This document shows, one piece after another, positions 43,183 to 53,334 of a stretch of DNA of 64,000 nt. Origin of the DNA: Rhodospirillales bacterium (GTDB taxonomy: Bacteria; Pseudomonadota; Alphaproteobacteria; Micavibrionales; Micavibrionaceae). The stretch spans positions 124,001 to 188,000 of the forward strand of contig CP060238.1 of the NCBI GenBank assembly GCA_023898765.1. The letters run 5' to 3'. The notes beneath the pieces were generated by a model. The model worked only from the letters and a program-made list of their open reading frames with translations. It was not told the origin of the DNA and did no database searches. A program made the translations under genes and the position numbers. Every line of letters starts with the position of its first letter. Position 1 is the stretch's first letter.

Positions 43183-45480
43183 ATGTTTGATATAAAAAGA
43201 TATGCTTACGGCAAGAAAGATGTCATGCGTGACATCCGCCCGCTCTATGTCCGTTTTGGAGATAAGCTTCAGGAACCGGAATACGCCTTAACCTTTTGCC
43301 TTATGGGTGTTTTGTCTCTTGTCTTTCTTCCCTCTGCCGTTCTTTTTTCAGACATTCTCCTGATTGTTTACCTGCTGTTTTTCTGGTGGCTGAAAACACG
43401 GGACAGAAGCCTGCCCGGAAAGCTTCCCGTTGGCGCCCCTTATCTGGACAGGAATAATTTAACGCCCGGAAAAGATGGAACGCCTGAAGGCATTTTATAT
43501 TTGGGAAACGATATTACGACCGGCGAACAGCTTTGGTACAGCAACTCCGACGCCCGAACCCATGCCCTGTATCTGGGAACCACAGGATCCGGTAAAACGG
43601 AAGGATTAAAATCCATGGTCACAAACGCCCTGACATGGGGGTCGGGCTTTGTATATGTCGACGGTAAGGCCGATACGGATTTATGGTCTTCCATCTCTTC
43701 CCTTGTCCGCCGGTTCGGACGGGACGACGATCTTCTGGTTCTGAACTATATGACGGGAAACTCGGACGAACGCGCGCCCTCCAACACCATGAACCCGTTT
43801 TCCAGCGGTTCGTCCTCTTATCTGGCCAACATGCTGGTATCTCTCATGCCGGAAGCCGAAGGGGACAACGCGATGTGGAAAGAGCGGGCGGTATCCTTGC
43901 TCAACTCCCTGATGCCGGCCCTTACCTGGAAAAGGGACAATCAGGATGTGCCTTTATCGGTCAGCACATTGCGGCAATTCATGAATCTGGACAGAATTAT
44001 CCAGATTTCACGGGATGAAGCCATCCCACAAAAACTGCGTGAGAGTCTTCAGGGTTATCTCGACACATTGCCGGGCTACGTTGATGATGCGTTTGACGAC
44101 AACGGAAAAGAAAAACCCGTGGGACCGGACCAGCCCATGGTGGACACGACAACGGTGCGCCAGCAGCACGGTTACCTGACCATGCAGTTTACACGCGCAC
44201 TGCAATCTCTCGGGGATGATTACGGCTATATTTTTGACGCTCAGGATGCCGATGTCGATATGGTGGATATTGTCCTGAACCGGCGCGTTCTTGTTGTGCT
44301 TATCCCCGCGCTTGAAAAATCCGGAGATGAAACGGCCAACCTGGGTAAAATTCTTGTTGCCACGTTAAAAGGAATGATGGGCTCGTCTCTGGGCGCGAAT
44401 CTGGAGGGAGAAAGCTCTACAATTATTGAGAACAAACCAACCTTCTCCTCCACGCCTTTCATGACCGTCTTTGACGAGGTCGGATATTACACCGCGCAAG
44501 GCATGGCGGTGATGGCCGCTCAGGCGCGTTCTTTAGGATTCTCTCTCGTCTTTGCTGCGCAGGACCTTCAGGCCATGGAAAAAAGGGTGAAGGAAGAGGC
44601 GCGGTCCATCACCGCCAACTGTAACATTAAAATCTTCGGGAAACTTCAGGACCCGACCCAGACAAGGGAGTTTTTTGAAAATCACGTCGGGAAGGCCTAC
44701 GTATTAAAAGCCTCCAGCTATAATCTCACCGGCGGGACCATGACGACAGGGGGCTATCATGACACCCAGCAGGCGCAGGTCGATCTGGGTACACGGGCCG
44801 ATTATGACGACCTTAAAGAAATGAAAGAGGGTGAAGCTATTATCTCTTTCGGAGGCGATCTTAATCAGGCGAATATCTTCTATTGCAATCCCGGCATGGC
44901 CAAAGCCATGCGGGTTACCCGTTTTCTGGCCCTTCCGCCTCCGGATGAACATCTCTTGAAACATTCGGAACAGATGACAAAGCTGCGGGATTGTCTTGTG
45001 AACAAAAACTGGACGGCGATGGGGGCCGATGTCGCCGTAGAAACGCCGCCGGAAATTGCGGCGCTCGCCGGAGGGTTTCAGGCAGGTCAGGCAGGAACGG
45101 ATTCTCCGATTGATGCCGGCATATTTGCGCTGGCAGAGCTTCATGCCCGACAATTCCCGGAAGAGGCCGCAAAGGCGCTGGAACCGGAACCGGATCCTGT
45201 TCCGGACACTCCGCCTACTGCAGCACAGGAACCTCCGCCCGTCCAAGCAACCACGCCCTCTGAAGGCGTAAAAAATACCGCCGAAAAAGCCATTTCGTGG
45301 AAGGATCTGGTGGACGAAACGCCGGAGACACTTTCGTCGCCGCCCGCAGGCGCGACGCAAAAGATAGGCTATATCAAAGCAAGGCTTGATGAAAAAACAC
45401 GAAACTTTCTTGAAAATTCCGGCAAAAAAATACGGGATGCCATTTTCAAAGCCAAAGGAACGACAGATGCAGCGGAATAA
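43183..45480 (+). CDS. DotL/IcmO-like type IV coupling ATPase
   Basis: 765 residues. Two N-terminal membrane helices (about 37-75), Walker A LYLGTTGSGKTEGLKSMV near residue 131, GFVYVDGKADTDLWSSI, Walker B MTVFDEVGYYTAQGMAVMA near 427, and the TraD/VirD4-type SLVFAAQDLQAM. The C-terminal about 170 residues are Pro/Glu-rich with short helices, where Legionella DotL binds DotN, IcmS and IcmW. It is the substrate-receiving ATPase of a Dot/Icm-type IVB secretion system. Flanked by a DotM homologue and two unknown membrane proteins. Confidence 0.93.
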   Translation: MFDIKRYAYGKKDVMRDIRPLYVRFGDKLQEPEYALTFCLMGVLSLVFLPSAVLFSDILLIVYLLFFWWLKTRDRSLPGKLPVGAPYLDRNNLTPGKDGTPEGILYLGNDITTGEQLWYSNSDARTHALYLGTTGSGKTEGLKSMVTNALTWGSGFVYVDGKADTDLWSSISSLVRRFGRDDDLLVLNYMTGNSDERAPSNTMNPFSSGSSSYLANMLVSLMPEAEGDNAMWKERAVSLLNSLMPALTWKRDNQDVPLSVSTLRQFMNLDRIIQISRDEAIPQKLRESLQGYLDTLPGYVDDAFDDNGKEKPVGPDQPMVDTTTVRQQHGYLTMQFTRALQSLGDDYGYIFDAQDADVDMVDIVLNRRVLVVLIPALEKSGDETANLGKILVATLKGMMGSSLGANLEGESSTIIENKPTFSSTPFMTVFDEVGYYTAQGMAVMAAQARSLGFSLVFAAQDLQAMEKRVKEEARSITANCNIKIFGKLQDPTQTREFFENHVGKAYVLKASSYNLTGGTMTTGGYHDTQQAQVDLGTRADYDDLKEMKEGEAIISFGGDLNQANIFYCNPGMAKAMRVTRFLALPPPDEHLLKHSEQMTKLRDCLVNKNWTAMGADVAVETPPEIAALAGGFQAGQAGTDSPIDAGIFALAELHARQFPEEAAKALEPEPDPVPDTPPTAAQEPPPVQATTPSEGVKNTAEKAISWKDLVDETPETLSSPPAGATQKIGYIKARLDEKTRNFLENSGKKIRDAIFKAKGTTDAAE

Positions 45481-46165
45481 AAACAGAAACAAACAGGACT
45501 CCGGCAACATTCTTGTAATCATCCTTGTCGCCATCGCCCTTTTTGGCGCGTTGATGTTTGCGTTCAATAAGGATTCAAATCAGGGCACGAGCAACCTGAC
45601 CCAGAAACAAACCAAAATTGCGGCGGCAGATATTTTGTCTTATGCACAAAATATTGAACGGGCCGTGAACAAGCTCCGGCTTAAAGGAACGTCCGAAAGC
45701 GATCTGGATTTTGAAAATACGGCTGTTGCAGGTTATACCAACGCTTCCTGCGCCGATGACAGCTGTGAAATATTTGATCCTCTCGGTGGAAAGCAAATCT
45801 GGCAGGCCCCTCCGGGCGGCGCCAATGATGAAAGCCAGTGGGCCATTACGGGCGCGATCCGCATAAATGGCGTTGGAACGGACGGGGCTGCGGCGAGCAA
45901 TGCAGACCTCACCCTCTTTCTACCCAACGTAACTAAAATGGTTTGCACGGAGATCAACACAAAACTCGGCGTTACAAATCCCGGAGGAGATCCGCCACAA
46001 ACAGCCGGGAACGCAAATTATACAACAAAATACCAGGGAACGTTTGCCGCAGGGGATCTGGTTTCCGAGGCCAATTTAAACGGAAAGGAAGCCGCCTGTT
46101 TCGAAGGCAATGGAACGCCCGCTGCCGGAACATATCATTTTTATCAGGTTCTTCTTGCCCGATAA
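45467..46165 (+). CDS. Pilin-like membrane protein downstream of DotL
   Basis: 232 residues starting at ATG 45467, with AAAGGAA upstream and a 14-base overlap with the DotL gene. A short basic N-terminus leads into one hydrophobic helix at about 13-33 (GNILVIILVAIALFGALMFA), an amphipathic helix (AADILSYAQNIERAVNKLRL), and an extracytoplasmic Gly/Asn/Thr-rich domain with Cys pairs (CADDSCEIF; VCTEIN; AACFEG). This is the layout of minor pilins or pseudopilins, but the prepilin peptidase G-(F/E) site is not clear. Probable operon member with DotM-DotL; function unknown. Confidence 0.75.
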   Translation: MQRNKNRNKQDSGNILVIILVAIALFGALMFAFNKDSNQGTSNLTQKQTKIAAADILSYAQNIERAVNKLRLKGTSESDLDFENTAVAGYTNASCADDSCEIFDPLGGKQIWQAPPGGANDESQWAITGAIRINGVGTDGAAASNADLTLFLPNVTKMVCTEINTKLGVTNPGGDPPQTAGNANYTTKYQGTFAAGDLVSEANLNGKEAACFEGNGTPAAGTYHFYQVLLAR

Positions 46166-46214
46166 AATCGGGGACAGTATACTTTTCCGGACCGATTCAA
46201 CCGGAGGATGAGAT

Positions 46215-46892
46215 ATGGCACGCCAGGCTCGCATTGTTCTGCCCGATACACCGCACCACATCATGCAACGCGGAAGCGAAGGGGAGAATATTTTTTTTGA
46301 AAAAGACGATTTGAAAACCTATCTAAGCCTTCTGGCACAGCAATGTAAAATCCACAATGTTTCGATCTGGTCTTACTGTTTGTTGCCCAACCAGATTCAC
46401 CTGATTGCCTTCCCGCAAACCCCGGAAGGTCTGGCGCAGGCCATCGGGGAAACGCATCGCCGCTACTGTGCTCATATCAACGCCCGCACAGGCCGTAAAA
46501 AAAGCCTCTTCCAGAGCCGCTTTTTTTCCTATCCGATGGATGAGCGTTCCCTTCTCTCTGCCGCACGGTTTATCGAAGTCCTGCCCGTCATGGCAGGTCT
46601 GGCACCCGGCGCCGAATGCTATCTCTGGAGCAGTGCGAGAGCGCATACAAAAAACAAAGAAGATATTTTACTGGCGAAAGAAAAACCGCTCGTCCATTTC
46701 ATACCGGACTGGACCGGCTTTTTGAATATGTCCACCCCCATGAAAGAAAATGACGATATCGAGCTTCACCTCCAAACGGGCCGCCCGCGCGGATCCGACG
46801 ATTTTCTGGACAGCGTTGAAAAGATGATCGGCCGTTCTGTGCGCCCGCAAAAACGGGGACGGAAACCAAAGCAAGCCGCGGCCGCAGCCTGA
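46215..46892 (+). CDS. RAYT/Y1-transposase-like protein lacking catalytic residues
   Basis: 225 residues with the full RAYT architecture: N-terminal MARQARIVLPDTPHHIMQRG, central CLLPNQIHLIAFPQ, RKKSLFQSRFFSYPMDERS, AARFIEVLPVMAGL, and the C-terminal DNA-binding tail GRPRGSDDFLDSV...RPQKRGRKPK. The family's HUH motif (normally PNHVHLI) here reads PNQIHLI, losing the first His, and the helix normally carrying the nucleophilic Tyr (RYVELNPVRAGL) reads RFIEVLPVMAGL, Tyr to Phe. The frame is intact. GGAGG lies 8 bases before the start, and the sequence GGGGACAGTATACTTTTCC (46173-46191) just upstream resembles elements seen before such genes. Confidence 0.85.
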   Translation: MARQARIVLPDTPHHIMQRGSEGENIFFEKDDLKTYLSLLAQQCKIHNVSIWSYCLLPNQIHLIAFPQTPEGLAQAIGETHRRYCAHINARTGRKKSLFQSRFFSYPMDERSLLSAARFIEVLPVMAGLAPGAECYLWSSARAHTKNKEDILLAKEKPLVHFIPDWTGFLNMSTPMKENDDIELHLQTGRPRGSDDFLDSVEKMIGRSVRPQKRGRKPKQAAAAA

Positions 46893-46901
46893 CCTGCCCC
46901 C

Positions 46902-48725
46902 CTACATCCGGTCCGGAACGGAAATGCCCAACAGCCCCAGAACCAGTTCAAGCTGCGCCGCTGTGAGGGCGCATAACGCCAGACGGCTTTTTTTGAGCGC
47001 CTCATCCTCTTCGGATAAAATATGGCAGGTCCCGTAAAAAGAACTGAATTCCTGCGCCAGCCTGTAGGCGTAGTCGCATAAATGATGCGGAGCGTAGTGA
47101 CGCAACGAAGCGTCAATATAATCCGGCAATTCCGTCAGCAAAAGCGCCAGGGCACGGTCTTCGTCTTTGATTTTGAAATCAGCTTTATTCCGGCAGTCAT
47201 TACAGCCCGCCTTGCGCAGCAGGGATTTAATGCGCACGGCCTGATACAATAAATACGGCCCTGTCTTTCCTTCAAAGCTGGTCAGACGGTCCAGATCGAA
47301 AACGTAATCGGCCTGACGCTGGTTTTGAAGATCGGCAAACTTGATCGCCGCAATCGCAACCTTGTGCGCCACGTCCTCGCGTTCATCGCCTTCAATATCC
47401 GCAGCCAGATTCGCTTCGGTCAAACGCTCCCGCGCCTTGCTTTCCGCCATTTCAATAAGATCCTGCAACCGCATCACGCCGCCGCTGCGGGTTTTGAACG
47501 GCTTGCCGTCCGGGCCGTTCATCGTGCCAAACCCGGCATGGGTCAGTTCGACCGTTTCCGGCACAATACCGGATTTTTTAGCCGCACGAAAAACCTGTTC
47601 AAAGTGCAAAGACTGACGCTGATCCACCACATAGATTATTTTTTCCGGATTTTGTTCCGCCATCCGGTCCACCAGTGTCGCCATATCGGTCGTGCCGTAC
47701 ATCACCGCGCCGTCGCTTTTATAAATAATGAGCGGCGGCATTTCCTTGTTATCGTTTTCTTCCGCAACCTGAAAAACAAGCGCACCCTCGCTCTCTTCGG
47801 CCAATCCTTTTTCTTTCAACCCCTCCACCATCGGCGCGATAAGATCATGGACGTGGGCCTCCCCCTTCCAGAGATCGAAATGAACATCAAGATTTCTATA
47901 CGTCTTTTTCATGCCCGCGACAGACACTTCAAAAATTTTCCGCCATATCGGATAATAAGGTTCTTCCTTGTTCTGAAGTTTCAGAGTCGCTTCCTGCGCG
48001 CGCTTCATAAGATCTGGATTTTCCTTGGCCGCGCCGGAGGCCCTCGGATAACGCACCGCCATATCATCCATCAGGCGCGCCACGGCCGCTTCATCGCTGA
48101 CATCCGTTTCCAGAACCAGATTTTCTTCCCCTTTTTCGAGGTAATCGGAAATCAACATCCCCAGATGCGTTCCCCAATCGCCCATATGCACATCGCCGTA
48201 AGTCTTGTATCCCGCAAACGTCATAATCCGGCGCAAAGAGTCCCCGATGATGGCCGCGCGCAAATGCCCCACATGCATGGGCTTGGCGATATTCGGCCCG
48301 CCGTAATCCAGCACGACAGGCGGAGCATTTTGGATTTCCGGCGTTCCGAGACGTTCGTCCCCTGCCAGAGATTTGAGATGCCCGGCCAAAAACGCATCCG
48401 TGACATTCAGGTTGATAAAGCCGGGACCGGCGATTTCGACTTTACTAAAGATGTCATTCTGAGGCGCAGCCGAAGAATCTCTTTCCACTTCCTGAGATCC
48501 TTCGCTTTGCTCAGGATGACATTTTGACAGTACGTCCACAATCCCCTGCGCCACTTCACGCGGATTCTTTTTGGCAAGCTTTGCCGATTCAAACGCCCCG
48601 TTGCACTGGAACTGCGCCAGATCCGGCCGGTCCGACACGTTTACCCGCCCCCGCTCCGCCGGCAACCCCGCCGCCACAAAGGCTTCGCCAACAATTCCCG
48701 ACAATTTATGTGCAAGTGATGTCAT
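46902..48725 (-). CDS. argS: Arginyl-tRNA synthetase with a repeat-derived insertion
   Basis: 607 residues, class I. N-terminal Arg-tRNA additional domain, HIGH-type motif in NIAKPMHVGHLRAAIIGDSL, the ArgS sequence in place of KMSKS (GKPFKTRSGGVMRLQDL), and an anticodon-binding DALR domain at the end (LRHYAPHHLCDYAYRLAQEF). Residues about 68-93 (KCHPEQSEGSQEVERDSSAA...) are an in-frame copy of an interspersed palindromic repeat, inserted between the N-terminal domain's DVL helix and the strand VEIAGPGFINLNV. It follows a 38-codon small frame and a consensus promoter. It converges with the RAYT-like gene, 9 bases apart. Confidence 0.96.
   Translation of the reverse strand: MTSLAHKLSGIVGEAFVAAGLPAERGRVNVSDRPDLAQFQCNGAFESAKLAKKNPREVAQGIVDVLSKCHPEQSEGSQEVERDSSAAPQNDIFSKVEIAGPGFINLNVTDAFLAGHLKSLAGDERLGTPEIQNAPPVVLDYGGPNIAKPMHVGHLRAAIIGDSLRRIMTFAGYKTYGDVHMGDWGTHLGMLISDYLEKGEENLVLETDVSDEAAVARLMDDMAVRYPRASGAAKENPDLMKRAQEATLKLQNKEEPYYPIWRKIFEVSVAGMKKTYRNLDVHFDLWKGEAHVHDLIAPMVEGLKEKGLAEESEGALVFQVAEENDNKEMPPLIIYKSDGAVMYGTTDMATLVDRMAEQNPEKIIYVVDQRQSLHFEQVFRAAKKSGIVPETVELTHAGFGTMNGPDGKPFKTRSGGVMRLQDLIEMAESKARERLTEANLAADIEGDEREDVAHKVAIAAIKFADLQNQRQADYVFDLDRLTSFEGKTGPYLLYQAVRIKSLLRKAGCNDCRNKADFKIKDEDRALALLLTELPDYIDASLRHYAPHHLCDYAYRLAQEFSSFYGTCHILSEEDEALKKSRLALCALTAAQLELVLGLLGISVPDRM
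48452..48521. repeat. In-frame interspersed palindromic repeat inside argS
   Basis: Left arm TGTCATTCTGAGGCGCAGCC and right arm CCTTCGCTTTGCTCAGGATG with ACA at 48519-48521 form a near-palindrome. It is the same family as the two copies in the exoprotein gene (14271-14364, 14763-14839) and the half-copy at 49167-49194. On the argS strand it has no stop codon. Confidence 0.8.
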
Positions 48726-48738
48726 GGTCCCAGCGTTT

Positions 48739-48855
48739 TTAAACCATTCGCCTCCATTTCACAAGCGCCGCAGGCCCCTTTCCCGATTCCAATAGTTCGT
48801 TGGCCAAACCGGGAAGAATAAGGGCTATCTTTTTGATAAAGAAGAATTTTTCCAT
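48739..48855 (-). CDS. Possible 38-aa small protein upstream of argS
   Basis: A 38-codon frame starting MEKFFFIKKIALILPGLANE and ending LVKWRRMV, with AAAGGA 4-9 bases before the ATG. It lies between a consensus promoter (48927-48955) and argS, ending 13 bases before the argS ATG. Either a small membrane-associated peptide or a regulatory upstream frame coupled to argS translation; tandem Arg codons lie near its end. Not recognised; could be chance. Confidence 0.4.
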   Translation of the reverse strand: MEKFFFIKKIALILPGLANELLESGKGPAALVKWRRMV

Positions 48856-48926
48856 TAGTTCCTTTGCCGCGCCTCCTTGTTGCGCCTTGCGTTACAGCCC
48901 CTTTCAGGGCCCCGTTAAAACAGCCC

Positions 48927-48955
48927 ATTATAGGATATTATTCCTAATCTGTCAA
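48927..48955 (-). promoter_or_regulatory. Consensus sigma70 promoter for argS
   Basis: On the minus strand TTGACA (48950-48955), a 17-bp spacer and TATAAT (48927-48932), both hexamers perfect. It predicts a leader of about 195 bases before argS. Confidence 0.85.
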
Positions 48956-48960
48956 GAATT

Positions 48961-49010
48961 GGATTTTAACACGAAGGGCACAAAGGACATGAAGTCCGCG
49001 AAAGCATCGC
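48961..49010 (+). repeat. 50-bp direct repeat, copy 1
   Basis: Begins GGATTTTAACACGAAGGGCA and ends CCGCGAAAGCATCGC; identical over 50 bases to 49236-49285. The inner 32 bases recur inverted at 49374-49405. Part of a 450-base gene-free repeat island upstream of the argS promoter. Confidence 0.85.
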
Positions 49011-49066
49011 CGGCGCGCATTTCATTTTTTACCGCAGAGGCGCAGGGAACGCAGAGTTCTTCTTAT

Positions 49067-49152
49067 CGTCATGCCCGCGAAAGCGGGTATCCAGTGCCCA
49101 AGAGCAACACAGAAACTTATGTCTCCGGACTCCCGCCTTCGCGGGAGTGACG
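49067..49152. repeat. Interspersed palindromic element
   Basis: CGTCATGCCCGCGAAAGCGG on the left and CCCGCCTTCGCGGGAGTGAC on the right form outer complementary ends (CGTCA/TGACG), each with its own GC hairpin. It is a common type of proteobacterial intergenic repeat. Just before it (49031-49056) is ACCGCAGAGGCGCAGGGAAC, a second, unrelated periodic element. Confidence 0.7.
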
Positions 49153-49166
49153 GGTAAAAAGCCGCC

Positions 49167-49194
49167 TGTCATTCTGAGCGCAGCGAAGAATCTC
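49167..49194. repeat. Half-copy of the argS/exoprotein palindromic repeat
   Basis: TGTCATTCTGAGCGCAGCGA then AGAATCTC matches the left arm of the repeat at 48452-48521; no right arm is present. Confidence 0.7.
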
Positions 49195-49235
49195 ATCATA
49201 GATGCAAGGCAATACCTTAAAAGACGTTGAGACTC

Positions 49236-49285
49236 GGATTTTAACACGAAGGGCACAAAGGACATGAAGTCCGCGAAAGCATCGC
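49236..49285 (+). repeat. 50-bp direct repeat, copy 2
   Basis: Identical to 48961-49010. Followed by a short stretch of degenerate ACGAAG units (49308-49343). Confidence 0.85.
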
Positions 49286-49373
49286 AAAAACCGGTAAATC
49301 GTTTTTACCACGAAGCTTACGAAGCTTGCGAAGAAACACGAAGTCATTGTTTGAAAAAGAAAAACTTCGTGAA

Positions 49374-49405
49374 ACTTCATGTCCTTTGTGCCCTTCGTGT
49401 TAAAA
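49374..49405 (-). repeat. Inverted 32-bp copy of the direct repeat
   Basis: ACTTCATGTCCTTTGTGCCC then TTCGTGTTAAAA, the reverse complement of bases 964-995 of copy 1. It ends 100 bases from the gyrB stop codon. No gene is seen in 48961-49504. Confidence 0.8.
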
Positions 49406-49504
49406 ATTCGAAACAATCAACACGTCAGATTTTTAACGAAAGGAACCGGATTCCCCGACTTCAGGCCGCTTGCGCGGCCCTTCGCCCGGAAGGACAACAA
49501 GACC

Positions 49505-52027
<2,523 letters not shown>

Positions 52028-52098
52028 TCATGAAGGCTTTGTTATAGCACGCAACCGGGACGAAAAACAGAGAAAAACAGGGATTTTACACCCGTTTT

Positions 52099-53292
52099 TC
52101 AGGCTGCAAGCCCTTGATTTAAAAGAAGAATTTCGCCCGTCCCGACAGAGAAAAACTGCGCATTGTTTTCTATCGCGGAAAACAGCTCCAGATCGGCCCC
52201 GCTCATCCAGACCTGCCCCCCGATCCGGTGCAATAATCCGAACAAAACGGCGCGCCGGTCCTCATCCAGATGGGCCGCGATTTCATCCAGAAGCAGGGCG
52301 GGAGGACTCCCCCGTTCCGCCGCCATCAGCCGCGCATGGGCCAGGATAATCCCGATCAAAAGCGCCTTTTGCTCCCCCGTCGAGCATTGACCGGCCGCCA
52401 TGTTCTTGGCCGCATAGGACACGCTCAGATCACTTTTATGCGGCCCGGTCGCCGCGCCGCCGGTCTGCGCATCGCGGACGCGGGATCGCGCCAGTTGAGA
52501 GACGAACATCTCTTCCACTTCCAGCGCGGGCGCCTTTTGCAAAAGCTCCTCAATCGTTCCCCGCACAGACAATCCGGCCTGCGGGAAAAAACCTTTTTCC
52601 TCCGAACCGGCCTGCAGGCAGGCTTTTTGCAGGCGCCGGACAAATTCCAGTCGCGCCGCCGCCAGCGCCACGCCCGTTTGCGCCATTTGCTGTTCCAGCC
52701 CCGTGAGCCACGCCGGATCGCCTTCCCCTTCAGAAAGAATTTTCGAGCGCTGGCGCAGCGCATTCTCGTAGCGCGTGGCCCGGCCCGAATGCCCCGGATC
52801 ATACGCGAAAACAAGCTTGTCCAGAAAGCGCCGCCGCCCGCCTGCGCCATCAATAAACAGCCGGTCCATCTGCGGGGTCAGCCAGACGCAGGACAAATAA
52901 TCGCTTAAAGCCATCTGGCTTTTGGCGGGCACGCCATTAATCTGGATTTTCCGGCGGCCTGTCTGCGTATCCAGCCCCGTCCCCAGCTTCACCGGCCCGC
53001 CGGACGTTTGTACGGTGGCGGATATGGCCCACGGATTTAATCCCTCACCCTCCCGCTTTGCGGGTCCCTCCCTCTCCCCATGGGAGAGGGTAATGTGCTG
53101 CCGCTGCATCTCGAAAGCCCCCGCGCCGCGCAGGCCCCGGCCCGGCGTGAGCAGGGACACCGCTTCCAATATATTGGTCTTGCCCGCGCCGTTCGGCCCG
53201 CTCAAAACAATCAGGCCGGGAGAAAGACCTTCCAGCCGCGCGTTTTCATAAGAGCGAAAATGGGAAAGAGCTAAACGGGAAATATAGGACAT
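52099..53292 (-). CDS. recF: DNA replication and repair protein RecF, with repeat-derived insertion
   Basis: 397 residues, SMC-like ATPase: ISRLALSHFRSYENARLE, Walker A LSGPNGAGKTNILEAVSLL, signature STGEQKALLIGIILAHARL, and Walker B LLLDEIAAHLDEDRRAVLF. It loads RecA at gaps via RecOR. Residues about 68-90 (TLSHGEREGPAKREGEG) are encoded by an interspersed palindromic repeat at 53040-53091. The start at ATG 53292 is preferred over an in-frame GTG two codons earlier. Confidence 0.96.
   Translation of the reverse strand: MSYISRLALSHFRSYENARLEGLSPGLIVLSGPNGAGKTNILEAVSLLTPGRGLRGAGAFEMQRQHITLSHGEREGPAKREGEGLNPWAISATVQTSGGPVKLGTGLDTQTGRRKIQINGVPAKSQMALSDYLSCVWLTPQMDRLFIDGAGGRRRFLDKLVFAYDPGHSGRATRYENALRQRSKILSEGEGDPAWLTGLEQQMAQTGVALAAARLEFVRRLQKACLQAGSEEKGFFPQAGLSVRGTIEELLQKAPALEVEEMFVSQLARSRVRDAQTGGAATGPHKSDLSVSYAAKNMAAGQCSTGEQKALLIGIILAHARLMAAERGSPPALLLDEIAAHLDEDRRAVLFGLLHRIGGQVWMSGADLELFSAIENNAQFFSVGTGEILLLNQGLAA
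53040..53091. repeat. In-frame palindromic repeat inside recF
   Basis: CCCTCACCCTCCCGCTTTGC ... CCCTCTCCCC/TGGGAGAGGG, with two hairpins (TCCCGC/GCGGG and CCTCTCCC/GGGAGAGG). The same type lies between usg and the ferredoxin gene at 61859-61937. It is in frame with recF and adds about 20 residues. Confidence 0.75.
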
Positions 53293-53334
53293 AGACACAT
53301 TTTAAACGACAACATCACAGAAGAACACGGGGTT

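Noticed and set aside
47325..48527. 400-codon open frame antisense to argS
   Set aside because: His/Arg-rich translation typical of antisense shadows; argS motifs are complete on the other strand.
49296..49405. Repeated ACGAAG units as a CRISPR-like array
   Set aside because: Units are 9-10 bases and degenerate, with no regular spacers and no cas genes; interspersed repeat DNA is the better reading.
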